Source: CBFDBF01 sp050291465 (GTDB lineage Bacteria > Pseudomonadota > Gammaproteobacteria > Chromatiales > Chromatiaceae). From it: a stretch of 64,000 nucleotides of DNA. Positions 31,653 through 40,569 of this stretch are shown piece by piece (position 1 is the first letter of the stretch; each line of letters begins with the position of its first letter). The position numbers and the translations under genes are program-made. The notes beneath the pieces are model-generated. The model ran no database searches. It saw only the letters and a list, made by a program, of their open reading frames with translations, and had not been told where the DNA came from. The stretch covers positions 1 to 64,000 of the forward strand of contig JBNKJV010000002.1 of the NCBI GenBank assembly GCA_050291465.1. The letters run 5' to 3'.

Positions 31653-33563
31653 GTGAAACTAAAACAAAAACTATATCTAATGCTGCCGATTCTCGGCGGT
31701 CATTCCTTGTTGGTCTCGGCCCAGGAACCGGCCCAGGGGTCGGAAATCGTGGTGGTGGCGTCCCGTATCGAACAACCCCTGGAACAGGTGGGTTCTTCGG
31801 TGGTGGTGCTCTACCCCGACGAACTCATGGAGCGGGGGTTTGTCTACCTGTCCGATGCATTACGCGAGGTTCCTTCGTTGAACCTTTCCAGCTACGGTCC
31901 GCGCGGCAGTCAGGTCCAGATCAGGGTGCGCGGCAGCGAGGCCAATCATGTGCTGGTTCTGATGGACGGGGTGCGGGTCGCGCGCGCCGACAGCGGGGAG
32001 TTTGACTTTGCCAACCTGGGACTGGCGGGTCTGGAAAAGATCGAGATTCTGCTAGGGCCCCAGAGCACCCTCTACGGCAGCGACGCCGCAGCGGGGGTGA
32101 TCAGCATCACCACCCGTAAAGGGGAAGAGGGCTTTCAGGGCCGGTTGCAGGGCGGCTACGGCTCTCACGAAACCCGTACCGGTTCGCTGCAACTTCAGGG
32201 TGCCGGCCGGGGTCTGCACTATGCCGTGACCGCGGAATATGCGGATACCGAAGGTGTCTCGGCAGGGAAGGAAAAGAACGCGGGCAATCCGTTGGAGGCG
32301 GACGGATCCACGGCAAGATCGGTCAGCGCCAAATTCGGTTATGACCATGAGGCGTTTCAGACCTGGATCGCCCTCAATCGCGGCGACTCCCGTTATGAGT
32401 TCGACGACGACAGCTACACCACCGGTCGCGCAACCGACAACCCCTACAACCGTCAGTGGACCGATCTGCGGTCCGCCACCTGGGTGCTGGCGCTGCCGCT
32501 GTTGGATGATCGCTGGCACAACCAGTTGCAGATCTCTCGGGTAGAGAATGATTACCGTACTTATGCCAACGACCTGGCCAATGCACCGTTTGTGGGGCAG
32601 TCGGACTACGAGGCCGATACCGACCGTAGATCGGTGGAGTATCAGGGCAGTTTTCGGATCACCGGCAATCACGTCCTGCAGTTCGGCGCCGAGCGCATCG
32701 ACGAGAGGCTCAGCACCGAGTATCGCTCGGCCCTGTACGGAGATTCCTATTTCAATGGCGAAGTGACGGTAAAGGGCTGGTATGGCCAGTGGCTCGCCAC
32801 CTTCGGTCCGCTGGATCTCACTGTGGGCGGTCGGGTGGACGACCATGAGGCGTTCGGACGCCAGGACACCTATCGTGTCACCGCCAACCTGCGATTCGCC
32901 GAACACTGGCGGTTGCGGGGAGCCTGGGGCACCGGCTTCAAGGCCCCCAGCCTGCTGGACCTCTACTCCACGCTGGGCGGCAATCCCGATCTGGATCCGG
33001 AAGAGACCGAAAGCGCGGAGCTGGGTATTGAATACGCGGTCAGCGGGTGGGGTGCGCAGCTGACCCTGTTCGACAATCACACCGATAATCTCATCCGTTG
33101 GGTGCCCAATGCGGTTCCACCCCTCTTCGGGATGCTGGAGAATGTGGATGAGGCGGACAGTCGCGGGGTCGAGTTATCGCTGCATGCCGATTGGGATAAT
33201 CTGGATCTGAGCGGCTCAGTGACCTGGCTGGATGCGTCGGAGACCCGCAACGGCCGCACCGAGGAGCGCATGCGTGTCCCCGAGTGGTCAGGCAGCCTGC
33301 TGGCCGGATACCGTTTCCTCGACGGACGGCTTTGGGCTGAGGCCCTGTATCGCGGGGATCGGCGGGATCAGAACTTCGCCACTGCCCAGGATGTTACCCT
33401 GGATGACTATTGGCTGTTCAATATGGGGATCAGTTACGAGATCATTCGGGGTCTGACGTTCTCCGGTCGTATCGACAATCTGGCGGATAAGGACTATGAG
33501 GAAGTTTTCAGTTACGGTACTCGCGGTCGCACTGGCATGGTTTCCTTCAGCTGGAGTTTCTGA
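31653..33563 (+). CDS. btuB: TonB-dependent vitamin B12 receptor
   Basis: An outer-membrane receptor for cobalamin. The 636-residue protein has a signal peptide, a TonB box-like stretch (EIVVVASR), a plug domain (VYLSDALREVPSL, GSQVQIRVRGSEANHVLVLMD, GPQSTLYGSDAAAGVISITT), and a beta barrel ending in an aromatic terminus (RTGMVSFSWSF). The start is GTG 31653 with a GAGAGAG ribosome-binding region. Its place directly downstream of a B12 riboswitch and upstream of btuFCD supports the substrate. The last 68 bp overlap the start of btuF. Confidence 0.94.
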   Translation: MKLKQKLYLMLPILGGHSLLVSAQEPAQGSEIVVVASRIEQPLEQVGSSVVVLYPDELMERGFVYLSDALREVPSLNLSSYGPRGSQVQIRVRGSEANHVLVLMDGVRVARADSGEFDFANLGLAGLEKIEILLGPQSTLYGSDAAAGVISITTRKGEEGFQGRLQGGYGSHETRTGSLQLQGAGRGLHYAVTAEYADTEGVSAGKEKNAGNPLEADGSTARSVSAKFGYDHEAFQTWIALNRGDSRYEFDDDSYTTGRATDNPYNRQWTDLRSATWVLALPLLDDRWHNQLQISRVENDYRTYANDLANAPFVGQSDYEADTDRRSVEYQGSFRITGNHVLQFGAERIDERLSTEYRSALYGDSYFNGEVTVKGWYGQWLATFGPLDLTVGGRVDDHEAFGRQDTYRVTANLRFAEHWRLRGAWGTGFKAPSLLDLYSTLGGNPDLDPEETESAELGIEYAVSGWGAQLTLFDNHTDNLIRWVPNAVPPLFGMLENVDEADSRGVELSLHADWDNLDLSGSVTWLDASETRNGRTEERMRVPEWSGSLLAGYRFLDGRLWAEALYRGDRRDQNFATAQDVTLDDYWLFNMGISYEIIRGLTFSGRIDNLADKDYEEVFSYGTRGRTGMVSFSWSF

Positions 33564-34284
33564 ATCCGTCACCGGTGTAGTATCGCTGGATCTCTGCACC
33601 GATCGGATGCTGACGCGCTATGCGCGGCAGGAGCAGGTGCTGGCGCTCTCCCCCCTGGCAAGTCGCTATGAGGCCACGGATGGGATCCGGCGCTGGCCCA
33701 GCCACGACGGTACGCTGGAGCGGATTCTGGTGCTGCAACCGCGGCTGGTGCTGACCGGGGAGTACAATGCCCTGACACTGCGCCGACGCCTGCAGGAGTT
33801 GGGGGTCCGGGTGGAAGTGCTGCCGTTACCTCAGAGTTTGTCTCAGGTCCGCGACTACCAACAGCGGTTTCTGTCACTACTGGGCCTGCCCGATCAGGGG
33901 GAACCGTTACCACCGGCGCCCGCGGCGGCCGGGGCACGGCCACGCATTTTGCTGCTGGGCGCCAACGGTATCGGCACCGGGCGTAACACCCTCGAGGACG
34001 GGGTTTTACAGCAGGCGGGCTGGCAAAATTACCTGCAGGGGGAGGGGTACCTGCGGCTCGATCTTGAACGGATCGTTCAGGAACCGCCCGACGCCATCCT
34101 GTGGGCGGTGCCGGAGGCACAGGCGCTGGCCAATCTGTTTGCCGAGCATCCCGCCTTGCGCAGGGCGCTCCCTGAGGAGCGCTGGCTCTATACCGATCAC
34201 TGGAGCTGGCAATGTCCCGGCCCCTGGACCTGGAAACTGATTGAACAACTGCAACAATGGCGCGACCGCTACTCCCCACACTGA
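33496..34284 (+). CDS. btuF: Periplasmic cobalamin-binding protein (BtuF-like)
   Basis: A 262-residue substrate-binding protein of the helical-backbone (TroA/FecB) type. It has a signal peptide (KFSVTVLAVALAWFPSAGVS), then RVVSLD-like VVSLDLCTDRMLTRYA, ERILVLQPRLVLTG, and a C-terminal lobe with EERWLYTDHWSWQCPGP. The two lobes are joined without a hinge sequence of note. It overlaps btuB by 68 bp and the permease gene by 28 bp, so translation is tightly coupled. Sequence similarity to E. coli BtuF is modest; the context makes the call. Confidence 0.85.
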   Translation: MRKFSVTVLAVALAWFPSAGVSESVTGVVSLDLCTDRMLTRYARQEQVLALSPLASRYEATDGIRRWPSHDGTLERILVLQPRLVLTGEYNALTLRRRLQELGVRVEVLPLPQSLSQVRDYQQRFLSLLGLPDQGEPLPPAPAAAGARPRILLLGANGIGTGRNTLEDGVLQQAGWQNYLQGEGYLRLDLERIVQEPPDAILWAVPEAQALANLFAEHPALRRALPEERWLYTDHWSWQCPGPWTWKLIEQLQQWRDRYSPH

Positions 34285-35243
34285 CCCTGCTGCTGTTCGG
34301 CACCATCTGGTTGTCGCTGAGCGTCGGTTCAGCGACCACGCCGGTATTGGCCGGGCTGTGGGAGTGGCTGCAGGGCGCCGCCACCCAGGGCGCCGTGATT
34401 ATCGGTGAGATCCGGCTGCCGCGAACCCTGCTGGCAGTGGTGGTGGGTGCCGGTCTGGGCCTCAGCGGGGCTGCTCTGCAGGGTCTGTTGCGCAACCCTT
34501 TGGCAGACCCGAGTCTGGTGGGGGCGAGCCAGGGGGCGGCCTTGGGGGCCGCCACCGTCTTTTATTTCGGCTGGTTCTCCGCCCTGGGGGCGCTGGCCAC
34601 GGCGGCGGCGGGTCTGCTGGGAGCGATGGTGACTCTGATGCTGATGCTGGGGCTGGCGGGGTCCGGGCGTCCGTCCCTGGTGATCCTGGCGGGATTGGCG
34701 GTCTCTGCCATTACCGGTGCCGCCTTGGCGGTGGTGCTCAATTTTGCGCCCAATCCTTACGCCATGCAGGAACTGGTGTTCTGGTTGCTGGGATCGGTCT
34801 CTAATCGCGGTCTGGACGGTCTTGCCGTGGTTTTTCCGCCCCTGTTGGCGGGCGGTTTCCTCATATGGCGCCAGCGGCGGCTGCTGGCGGGACTCAGCCT
34901 GGGGGAACGGGTGGCGGAGAGCATGGGGCTTGCGGTGGCCGGGGGAGGCCGGCTGACGGTTCTGGGGGTGGCGCTGCTGGTGGGATCGGCGGTCTCCGTG
35001 GCCGGGAATATCGGGTTTGTGGGGCTCCTGGTGCCGCACCTGATACGGCCCCTGGTGGCTCATCGTCCGGACCGGCTGCTGCTGCCGTCCGCCCTTGGCG
35101 GCGCCCTGTTGGTATGTGTCGCGGATATCGTGGTTCGTCTGCTGCCCCCGGGGCGGGAGCTGAAACTGGGGGTGCTGACCTCGTTGCTGGGGGCGCCCCT
35201 GTTCATCTGGCTGGTATGGAAGGAGCGCGCTCGATGGCTCTGA
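34257..35243 (+). CDS. btuC: Cobalamin ABC transporter permease
   Basis: A 328-residue FecCD-family inner-membrane permease with about ten transmembrane helices. Family segments are visible: IRLPRTLLAVVVGAGLGLSG, QGLLRNPLADPSLVGAS, GAALGA, GNIGFVGLLVPHLIRPLVA and GREGLKLGVLTS-like PPGRELKLGVLTSLLGAPLF. The GNIGFVGL block is the coupling region to the ATPase. The start lies inside the btuF reading frame (28-bp overlap) and the stop is ten bases into btuD. Confidence 0.9.
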   Translation: MARPLLPTLTLLLFGTIWLSLSVGSATTPVLAGLWEWLQGAATQGAVIIGEIRLPRTLLAVVVGAGLGLSGAALQGLLRNPLADPSLVGASQGAALGAATVFYFGWFSALGALATAAAGLLGAMVTLMLMLGLAGSGRPSLVILAGLAVSAITGAALAVVLNFAPNPYAMQELVFWLLGSVSNRGLDGLAVVFPPLLAGGFLIWRQRRLLAGLSLGERVAESMGLAVAGGGRLTVLGVALLVGSAVSVAGNIGFVGLLVPHLIRPLVAHRPDRLLLPSALGGALLVCVADIVVRLLPPGRELKLGVLTSLLGAPLFIWLVWKERARWL

Positions 35244-35962
35244 TCCAGGTCCGTTCCCTTGCAGTGAATCACCGGGTCCGGGGGATCGACCTGAGCCTGG
35301 AGAACGGTGAACTCCTGGGGTTGATCGGACCCAACGGTGCCGGCAAGTCGACGCTGCTGAATGCACTGGGCGGCACCGAAAGCTACTCGGGGGAATTTTG
35401 GATCGAAGGGCAGGGGGCCCATACCCTGACGCCAGAAGGGCGGGCACGCCGGATCGGACTGCAACCCCAGGCGGTGGTGAGTGCCTGGTCACTGCCGGTA
35501 CAGGAGGTGGTGGCCCTGGGGAGAATGCCCTGGGGGGATGAGGACCCGGGGATCGTAGCCGAGGCCATGGCGCTGGCGGAGGTCGGCTCCCTGGCCCAGC
35601 GGCGTGTGGATGAACTGTCGGGGGGTGAACGGGCGCGGGTCTGGTTGGCCAGGGTGTTGGCGGGCCGGCCCCGGGTGCTGCTGGCGGATGAGCCCATCGC
35701 CAGCCTTGATCTCCACTATCAGCTTGCGGTGATGAATATTCTGAAAAACTACGCCCGGGCCGGTAACGGCGTAATTCTGGCCATCCACGATCTGAGTCTC
35801 GCCGCCCGTTACTGCGACCGCATCTGTTTACTGCAGGGAGGTGAGGTGATCGCCCTGGGATCGCCGCGAGAGGTGCTTACCGTACCGTTGCTCTCCGCCG
35901 CGTTTGAAGTGCCGGTGGAAGTGGATCTGGAGCGCAGCCCTCCCATTGTTCTACCTCGCTGA
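35234..35962 (+). CDS. btuD: Cobalamin ABC transporter ATP-binding protein
   Basis: A 242-residue ABC ATPase: Walker A GPNGAGKST, Q-loop GLQPQ, signature LSGGERARVWLARVL, Walker B RVLLADEPIASLD and switch histidine LAIHDLS. It resembles the FecE/BtuD group and powers BtuC. The start is ATG 35234, inside the end of btuC; the longer open frame upstream reads through btuC in another frame and is not coding. The adenosyltransferase-like gene begins nine bases after its stop. Confidence 0.92.
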   Translation: MALIQVRSLAVNHRVRGIDLSLENGELLGLIGPNGAGKSTLLNALGGTESYSGEFWIEGQGAHTLTPEGRARRIGLQPQAVVSAWSLPVQEVVALGRMPWGDEDPGIVAEAMALAEVGSLAQRRVDELSGGERARVWLARVLAGRPRVLLADEPIASLDLHYQLAVMNILKNYARAGNGVILAIHDLSLAARYCDRICLLQGGEVIALGSPREVLTVPLLSAAFEVPVEVDLERSPPIVLPR

Positions 35963-35971
35963 GGAGATGCT

Positions 35972-36517
35972 ATGACCGATAAGCGCAGCAGCAGTCTCGA
36001 TGAGTTGTGTTACCCCTACATCTACGAGCGTTCCTCCCTGTGTGATTACGAGATCGCCACCGACGAGCTGTGCAGCCTCATCGGCGCCGTCCTGGAGGGG
36101 TTGAGCGAGGGATTCGATGATGTGGCGGGGGATCTGCACACGCTGCAGCCGATGGCTTATCACCTGAACGGTTCCGTGCGGGGCCGGCTCGCAATAGGGG
36201 AGTCGGATCTGCAATGGCTGCAGGAACGTTATAACCACTACCGTGGCCGCGCCACGGCGCACATCAATAGCACGGTGCTGCCGCGGGGAGCGGCGCCGGT
36301 ACCGCAACTGCATCTGGCACGTTCCGCTGCAAAGCGTTCGATCCGTCTGCTTTTGCGGGCGGAGCAGGAGGGGGTAGAGGTGCCGGTAATCCTATATAGA
36401 TTCTGCAATCTGCTCTGTAACTATTTCTTTGTGGTGGCGCTCGATATCAATCGCCGGCGAGGTGTGGCGGAGATCCCCTTCGAGAGCAGGAGCTACGGTC
36501 AAGCAAAAGACAGGTGA
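35972..36517 (+). CDS. PduO-type cob(I)alamin adenosyltransferase-like protein
   Basis: A 181-residue protein whose C-terminal half matches the PduO helical bundle: HLARSAAKRSIRLLLRAEQEG, VILYRFCNLLCNYFFVVALDIN. The middle has the equivalent of the V-D-E-L-N-S-x-I-G helix (ATDELCSLIGAVLEGLSEGF). The N-terminal glycine-rich ATP motif of PduO (T-K-T-G-D-x-G-T-T) is missing: the protein starts TDKRSSSLDELCYPYIYERS. It may use a different nucleotide loop, or bind rather than adenosylate cobalamin. Being last in a B12 uptake operon, with GAGGAG ahead of the ATG, supports a cobalamin role. Confidence 0.75.
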   Translation: MTDKRSSSLDELCYPYIYERSSLCDYEIATDELCSLIGAVLEGLSEGFDDVAGDLHTLQPMAYHLNGSVRGRLAIGESDLQWLQERYNHYRGRATAHINSTVLPRGAAPVPQLHLARSAAKRSIRLLLRAEQEGVEVPVILYRFCNLLCNYFFVVALDINRRRGVAEIPFESRSYGQAKDR

Positions 36518-36642
36518 TGTCTCACAATTCCCCGCTTTCGTGATACCGACGGTATCATCGTCCCTATCCTTCAGCATCCATAACAACTGCCGCTAACAGA
36601 GATGCTCCGTCAAGAGTGATCCTGAACTGCAGGGAGGGATAA

Positions 36643-37002
36643 ATGACAACCGATACCACCCACCACAACCGCCTTCTGTTGGAGATATCCAACTGTATTC
36701 GACACCTTAATCGGGAGACCATCGATCCGGCTATTCCGGAACTCACGCTGGGAGATCTGAAGCCGGTTATGAAAATGGTGGCTCATGCCCGTGCCAACTA
36801 TCTGCAGCAGCTTTTCATCGCCGCCGATGCAGCGGAAAACGGTGTCCCGTCCTTAGACCACATAGAGCGTCTGAAAGAGATGCGTCTGATATACGAGGAA
36901 CTGGTCACTGGTGCTCAGGCTTTGGAGACCGCCATCGAACGGGGCTATCTCAGCGTCAGCCGTAAGGGCGAGGGAGCGACAGAGTGTGGAGGCGAGGGCT
37001 AG
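36643..37002 (+). CDS. Small soluble protein of unknown function
   Basis: A 119-residue, largely helical cytosolic protein with no signal peptide or membrane segment (RLLLEISNCIRHLNRETIDP; MVAHARANYLQQLFIAADAA; RLKEMRLIYEELVTGAQALE). GGGAGGGATAA precedes the ATG, a very strong ribosome-binding site, and codon use matches the neighbourhood, so the gene is probably real. It lies 125 bp after the B12 operon and convergent with the cbbO-like gene. No family was recognised. Confidence 0.65.
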   Translation: MTTDTTHHNRLLLEISNCIRHLNRETIDPAIPELTLGDLKPVMKMVAHARANYLQQLFIAADAAENGVPSLDHIERLKEMRLIYEELVTGAQALETAIERGYLSVSRKGEGATECGGEG

Positions 37003-37026
37003 ACGTCCACGCTGCCGGCGAACGAT

Positions 37027-39153
37027 TCAGGTGGTTATACGCCGGTAGATATCCGATACCTTCAGGGGCAATTTCCAGACCTCCTCGATAACCGTATAGT
37101 TGGCGGCACCGTACATGTGGGGCAGATACCCCTGTCCTTCCTTGTCGATGGTGATGCAGAACGGATGAATCCCGTCGCGGCGTGCTTCGAACAGGGCCTG
37201 GCGGGTGTCCTCGATACCGTATTCACCGCGGTATTCCAGATCGTAGTCGTCCGGTTTTCCGTCCGAGAGAGTGATCAATAGCTTGGTGCGCGCCTCCACC
37301 TCCTTCAGCTTTCGGGTGAAGTGACGAATGGGTGCACCCATACGGGTATAGTCTTTGGCCTCGATTCCGCAGATACGTCCCTTCACCGTGTCATCCAGAG
37401 GGTCATCGAAGGATTTGACGCGGAATACCTCACAACGCTTGCGGCTCCAACCGGAAAAGCCGTAGATGGCGTAGCGATCTCCCAACAGTTCCAGCGCCTC
37501 GGACAGAAGAATCAGGGATTCCCGTTCGGCGTCGTTGATCCAGCCACGGGTGGAGCCGGACATATCCACCATGAATATCACGGCGATATTACGTTCTTCC
37601 TTGTGCATATGGGTAAACAGGCGGTCGGTCATTTCGCGACCCGACTTCACGTCGGCCAGAGCCTCTATCAGGGCATCCAGGTCCACATCCTCTCCAAACC
37701 TCTGCCGCCGCAGCAACCGGTCTTCCCCCCGCAGGATTTCAAATGTGCGGCGCAGGGAGTGGACGAACCCGCCGTATTTCTTCAGCGTCTGTCGGTAAAA
37801 GCCGCTATCCGCCGGTTTGATATCATGTTCCCGCAGAACACACCAGTTCTTGCGATGGGACTGACGACCGCTGTCCCACTCGTTATAGAAGAAGGCGCCT
37901 TCCTCATGATAGGTGCCGGACCACACCTCGTCCGGATCGGCGGTCTTGTCCGCGAGCAGTGCGGGATCGTATTCTCCCGGGCCGGCGGGCAGCAGATACT
38001 CTTCCGGCACCTCGCCGAGATCCTGGATGATGGAGGTCAACAGTTCCCGTACCCGTTCCGGAATAAACAGGGGTTTTTCCGCCAGGGCCAGTTCCGGACG
38101 GCACCCTTCCGGCAGCGATTCGTCCCGCGGGTAGCGCATCCGGAACCGAAGCTGTTCCGGTTCCAATCGCGGTTTTTCTTCACCCAGCTCTGCGGCGATC
38201 AGACGCAGGGCATCACGGAAGCGGGCCTTTTCCCGTAACAGCCGTTGTTCCCGGGCCTCCCATGCGGCTGCCGGATCCAGTCTGCCCTGATAGCAGACCG
38301 GGGCGGGCAGGGGATCCCCGTAGTGGATCCGCAGCCATTTCAGGGTCTGCTGAACATTGCTCCCGGGGCGGGAGAGCGCCTCTATGGCGGGTTGCCAGTT
38401 AGCAGGTCTCACGGTCTCCTGGTCCAGTCTGGAACGAAGCGCCCCCATGGCGCGATAGAGACCCGGAAGCTCCCGTTCGATACAGGCCTCCAGCCGGATG
38501 GTCTCCAATGCGTGGAACAGAGCCTGCGCCCGCTGCGGATCCGGATAACCGGCAAATAGCTCAGCAAGATTGATGCTCAGCGTACCGAAACGGGTCTGTG
38601 CCCAGAGGAATGCGGCCATGGATTTAAGCAACTGGAAATTGCTTTGTTGCTGGTCAAACCGTGCCACCATCTCCGGCAGGTAGACCGTCTCCCCATCCGT
38701 CCAGGGATGACGATCCTGCTCGATCTTCAGACGACGCCCGGAAAGTCCCTGCAGAAAAGGAAGCAGCACCGGCAATGCTTCGTCATAGAGTGCCGCCGAC
38801 GCCCGCCGATGACCCAGTTCCAGAAATCCTTCCAGATCGCTGATGACCGCAATCGCCCTGGCCAGACCGAAGCGGTCGTAGCAGTCCATGGCGTGGAGAC
38901 ACCACCCTTCGATCATGTCGGGACTCATTCGTTGCGTCGCCTCATGGGCCTGCCTGGCGAAGCGGTGACCCAGACCGATATTGGTACAGGCGACGCGCTG
39001 TACCCAGGTGAGTACGAATGCCTGTTCCTGGGGGGGAAGGGCGGCCAGGGACCGGGCCGCCTCCTCGGTGCGGACGAAGGAGTACTCCACCTCAAGCCAC
39101 TGGTCGAGGAGTACAGTGATTTCAGAAACGGATCTGGGTTTGGGGGTCGTCAT
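37027..39153 (-). CDS. cbbO: CbbO/NorD-type von Willebrand factor A protein
   Basis: A 708-residue protein with a long helical N-terminal part and a C-terminal VWA domain whose MIDAS is complete: DMSGSTRGW (D-x-S-x-S), the threonine region KDYTRMGAP, and LSDGKPDDYD. The mid-part WSGTYHEEGAFFYNEWDSGR and VLREHDIKP are typical of CbbO/NorD. CbbO with the AAA+ protein CbbQ remodels RuBisCO to remove inhibitors; NorD/NorQ act on nitric oxide reductase. No RuBisCO or nor gene is in the window, so the client is not decided here; the length and sequence favour CbbO. Confidence 0.8.
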   Translation of the reverse strand: MTTPKPRSVSEITVLLDQWLEVEYSFVRTEEAARSLAALPPQEQAFVLTWVQRVACTNIGLGHRFARQAHEATQRMSPDMIEGWCLHAMDCYDRFGLARAIAVISDLEGFLELGHRRASAALYDEALPVLLPFLQGLSGRRLKIEQDRHPWTDGETVYLPEMVARFDQQQSNFQLLKSMAAFLWAQTRFGTLSINLAELFAGYPDPQRAQALFHALETIRLEACIERELPGLYRAMGALRSRLDQETVRPANWQPAIEALSRPGSNVQQTLKWLRIHYGDPLPAPVCYQGRLDPAAAWEAREQRLLREKARFRDALRLIAAELGEEKPRLEPEQLRFRMRYPRDESLPEGCRPELALAEKPLFIPERVRELLTSIIQDLGEVPEEYLLPAGPGEYDPALLADKTADPDEVWSGTYHEEGAFFYNEWDSGRQSHRKNWCVLREHDIKPADSGFYRQTLKKYGGFVHSLRRTFEILRGEDRLLRRQRFGEDVDLDALIEALADVKSGREMTDRLFTHMHKEERNIAVIFMVDMSGSTRGWINDAERESLILLSEALELLGDRYAIYGFSGWSRKRCEVFRVKSFDDPLDDTVKGRICGIEAKDYTRMGAPIRHFTRKLKEVEARTKLLITLSDGKPDDYDLEYRGEYGIEDTRQALFEARRDGIHPFCITIDKEGQGYLPHMYGAANYTVIEEVWKLPLKVSDIYRRITT

Positions 39154-39232
39154 TTCTGGAGTTTGTCTCCTTTTTTATTCGGGAAGGAGCGCGGCTTCTT
39201 AGGGTAGGTTGTGTTCGGCGGAACGACTAACA

Positions 39233-39319
39233 TCACCACAGAGGGCGCAGAGGGACGCAGAGATGCCACCCTTATGGACATACAATCCTCCGTGTATCTC
39301 GGCGTCCTCTGCGGTGAAA
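39233..39319. repeat. CACAGAG inverted-repeat element, copy D
   Basis: In the 346-bp gap between cbbQ and cbbO. The left arm is CACCACAGAGGGCGCAGAGG and the right arm GGCGTCCTCTGCGGTGAAA. More diverged than copies A-C but with the same arm structure. The rest of the gap (39320-39499) shows no gene. Confidence 0.7.
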
Positions 39320-39499
39320 AGGTAGGGGCAGGGGCGCTCATCCAACCCTCTCCGATAGAAAGGAGATCGTCCGTCGGCGCTATTCTTATTCGTAATTTCG
39401 GACGGAGCGAAGCGAAAATTCGGAATCCGGTGGTAGTTTCTCCCTGGGTGTCGGCCTGCGCCGGGATCATAAGTTCGATCGAAGGCGAACCTAGGTAAT

Positions 39500-40318
39500 T
39501 CAGAACAGACTGGACGAGAGTTCATTCACCGCCACCAGCATATCGGCATCATCGGTCAGGGACTGGGAGATGGCGGCGCGGCAGGCGGCCACCGGATCCA
39601 CGCCGCCCACGATGAGTTTTGCCGTATGTACCAGGAGCCGGGTCGACGCCCCTTCATCCAGTCCCTGGCCCTTCAGGTTGCGGGTCATATGGGCGAACTT
39701 CACCAGTAGCCGCGCGGTATCACTATCCACTCCGGATTCCTTCTCTATAATTCGCTGTTCCAGTTGCGGTTCCGGGTAGTCAAATTCCAGGGCCACGAAG
39801 CGTTGGCGCGTGGATTGCTTGAGGTCTTTAAGCACGCTCTGGTAGCCGGGGTTGTAAGAGATGGTCAAGGAGAACTCCGGCGGCGCTTCCAGCAGTTCAC
39901 CCAGTTTTTCTATCGGGAGCACCCGCCGGTCGTCAGCCAGGGGGTGGATCACCACCGTGGTGTCCTTGCGGGCCTCCACCACCTCGTCCAGGTAACATAT
40001 TCCCCCGGCTCGTACCGCACGGGTCAGAGGACCGTCCACCCAGACGGTTTCACCCCCTTTCACGAGAAAACGTCCAACCAGGTCGGAAGTGGTGAGATCG
40101 TCGTGGCAGGAAACGGTGATCAGCGGTCGTTGCAGACGCCACGCCATGTACTCCATGAAGCGGGTCTTACCGCATCCGGTGGGTCCTTTCAGAAGCACCG
40201 GCAGATGATTGTTATAGGCAGCCTGGTAGATATGGATTTCGTCCGCTACCGGCTCATAATAGGGCTCTTCCCGAACGAAGTGCTCCTCCGGCCGCAGGCT
40301 ATGGGCGTCTTGCGTCAC
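39500..40318 (-). CDS. cbbQ: CbbQ/NorQ-type MoxR AAA+ ATPase
   Basis: A 272-residue AAA+ ATPase: Walker A LLKGPTGCGKTRFMEYMA, Walker B GGICYLDEVVEA, sensor 1 LTISYNPGYQ, and the sensor/arginine region STRQRFVALEFDYP. The core DDLTTSDLVGRFLVKGGETVWVDG is characteristic of CbbQ/NorQ. It works with the VWA protein encoded 346 bp downstream, on RuBisCO or nitric oxide reductase. The start is GTG 40318 with AGGGAG upstream. The two genes are unusually far apart, with a repeat element between them. Confidence 0.88.
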   Translation of the reverse strand: MTQDAHSLRPEEHFVREEPYYEPVADEIHIYQAAYNNHLPVLLKGPTGCGKTRFMEYMAWRLQRPLITVSCHDDLTTSDLVGRFLVKGGETVWVDGPLTRAVRAGGICYLDEVVEARKDTTVVIHPLADDRRVLPIEKLGELLEAPPEFSLTISYNPGYQSVLKDLKQSTRQRFVALEFDYPEPQLEQRIIEKESGVDSDTARLLVKFAHMTRNLKGQGLDEGASTRLLVHTAKLIVGGVDPVAACRAAISQSLTDDADMLVAVNELSSSLF

Positions 40319-40569
40319 TGCGATCTCCCTGGATTCTTACTGAGCACACGCTACCTCTATCTCCGGCGGCCTTCAACCCTCGTAATCCGGGGGATTGTCT
40401 GTATCCCGCACAACCGTGTGCGAGGCTTCAGCCATGCACGGTTTCGGGCTGGAGCAAGGGGGATGGAATATTCCTCTAGTTCCTAAAGGATAATCCGGGC
40501 GCGCCGCTACTATAAAGAGGAATACGGGGTTTAACGCAAACGCCTCTGCTATCCAGGGAGTATAACTTG
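40319..40569. promoter_or_regulatory. Divergent region between cbbQ and the histidine kinase
   Basis: About 250 bp of divergent promoter space. It contains an imperfect hairpin, AACCGTG and CACGGTT arms near 40410-40445, that looks superficially like a group II intron domain V but has no other intron parts. No promoter hexamers are convincing. Confidence 0.35.

Noticed and set aside
32052..33080. Minus-strand open frame of 342 codons opposite btuB
   Set aside because: It is antisense to the receptor barrel and has no domain or ribosome-binding site.
34865..35233. N-terminal extension of btuD through the permease gene
   Set aside because: It is a shadow frame of btuC; the ABC ATPase homology begins at the ATG at 35234.
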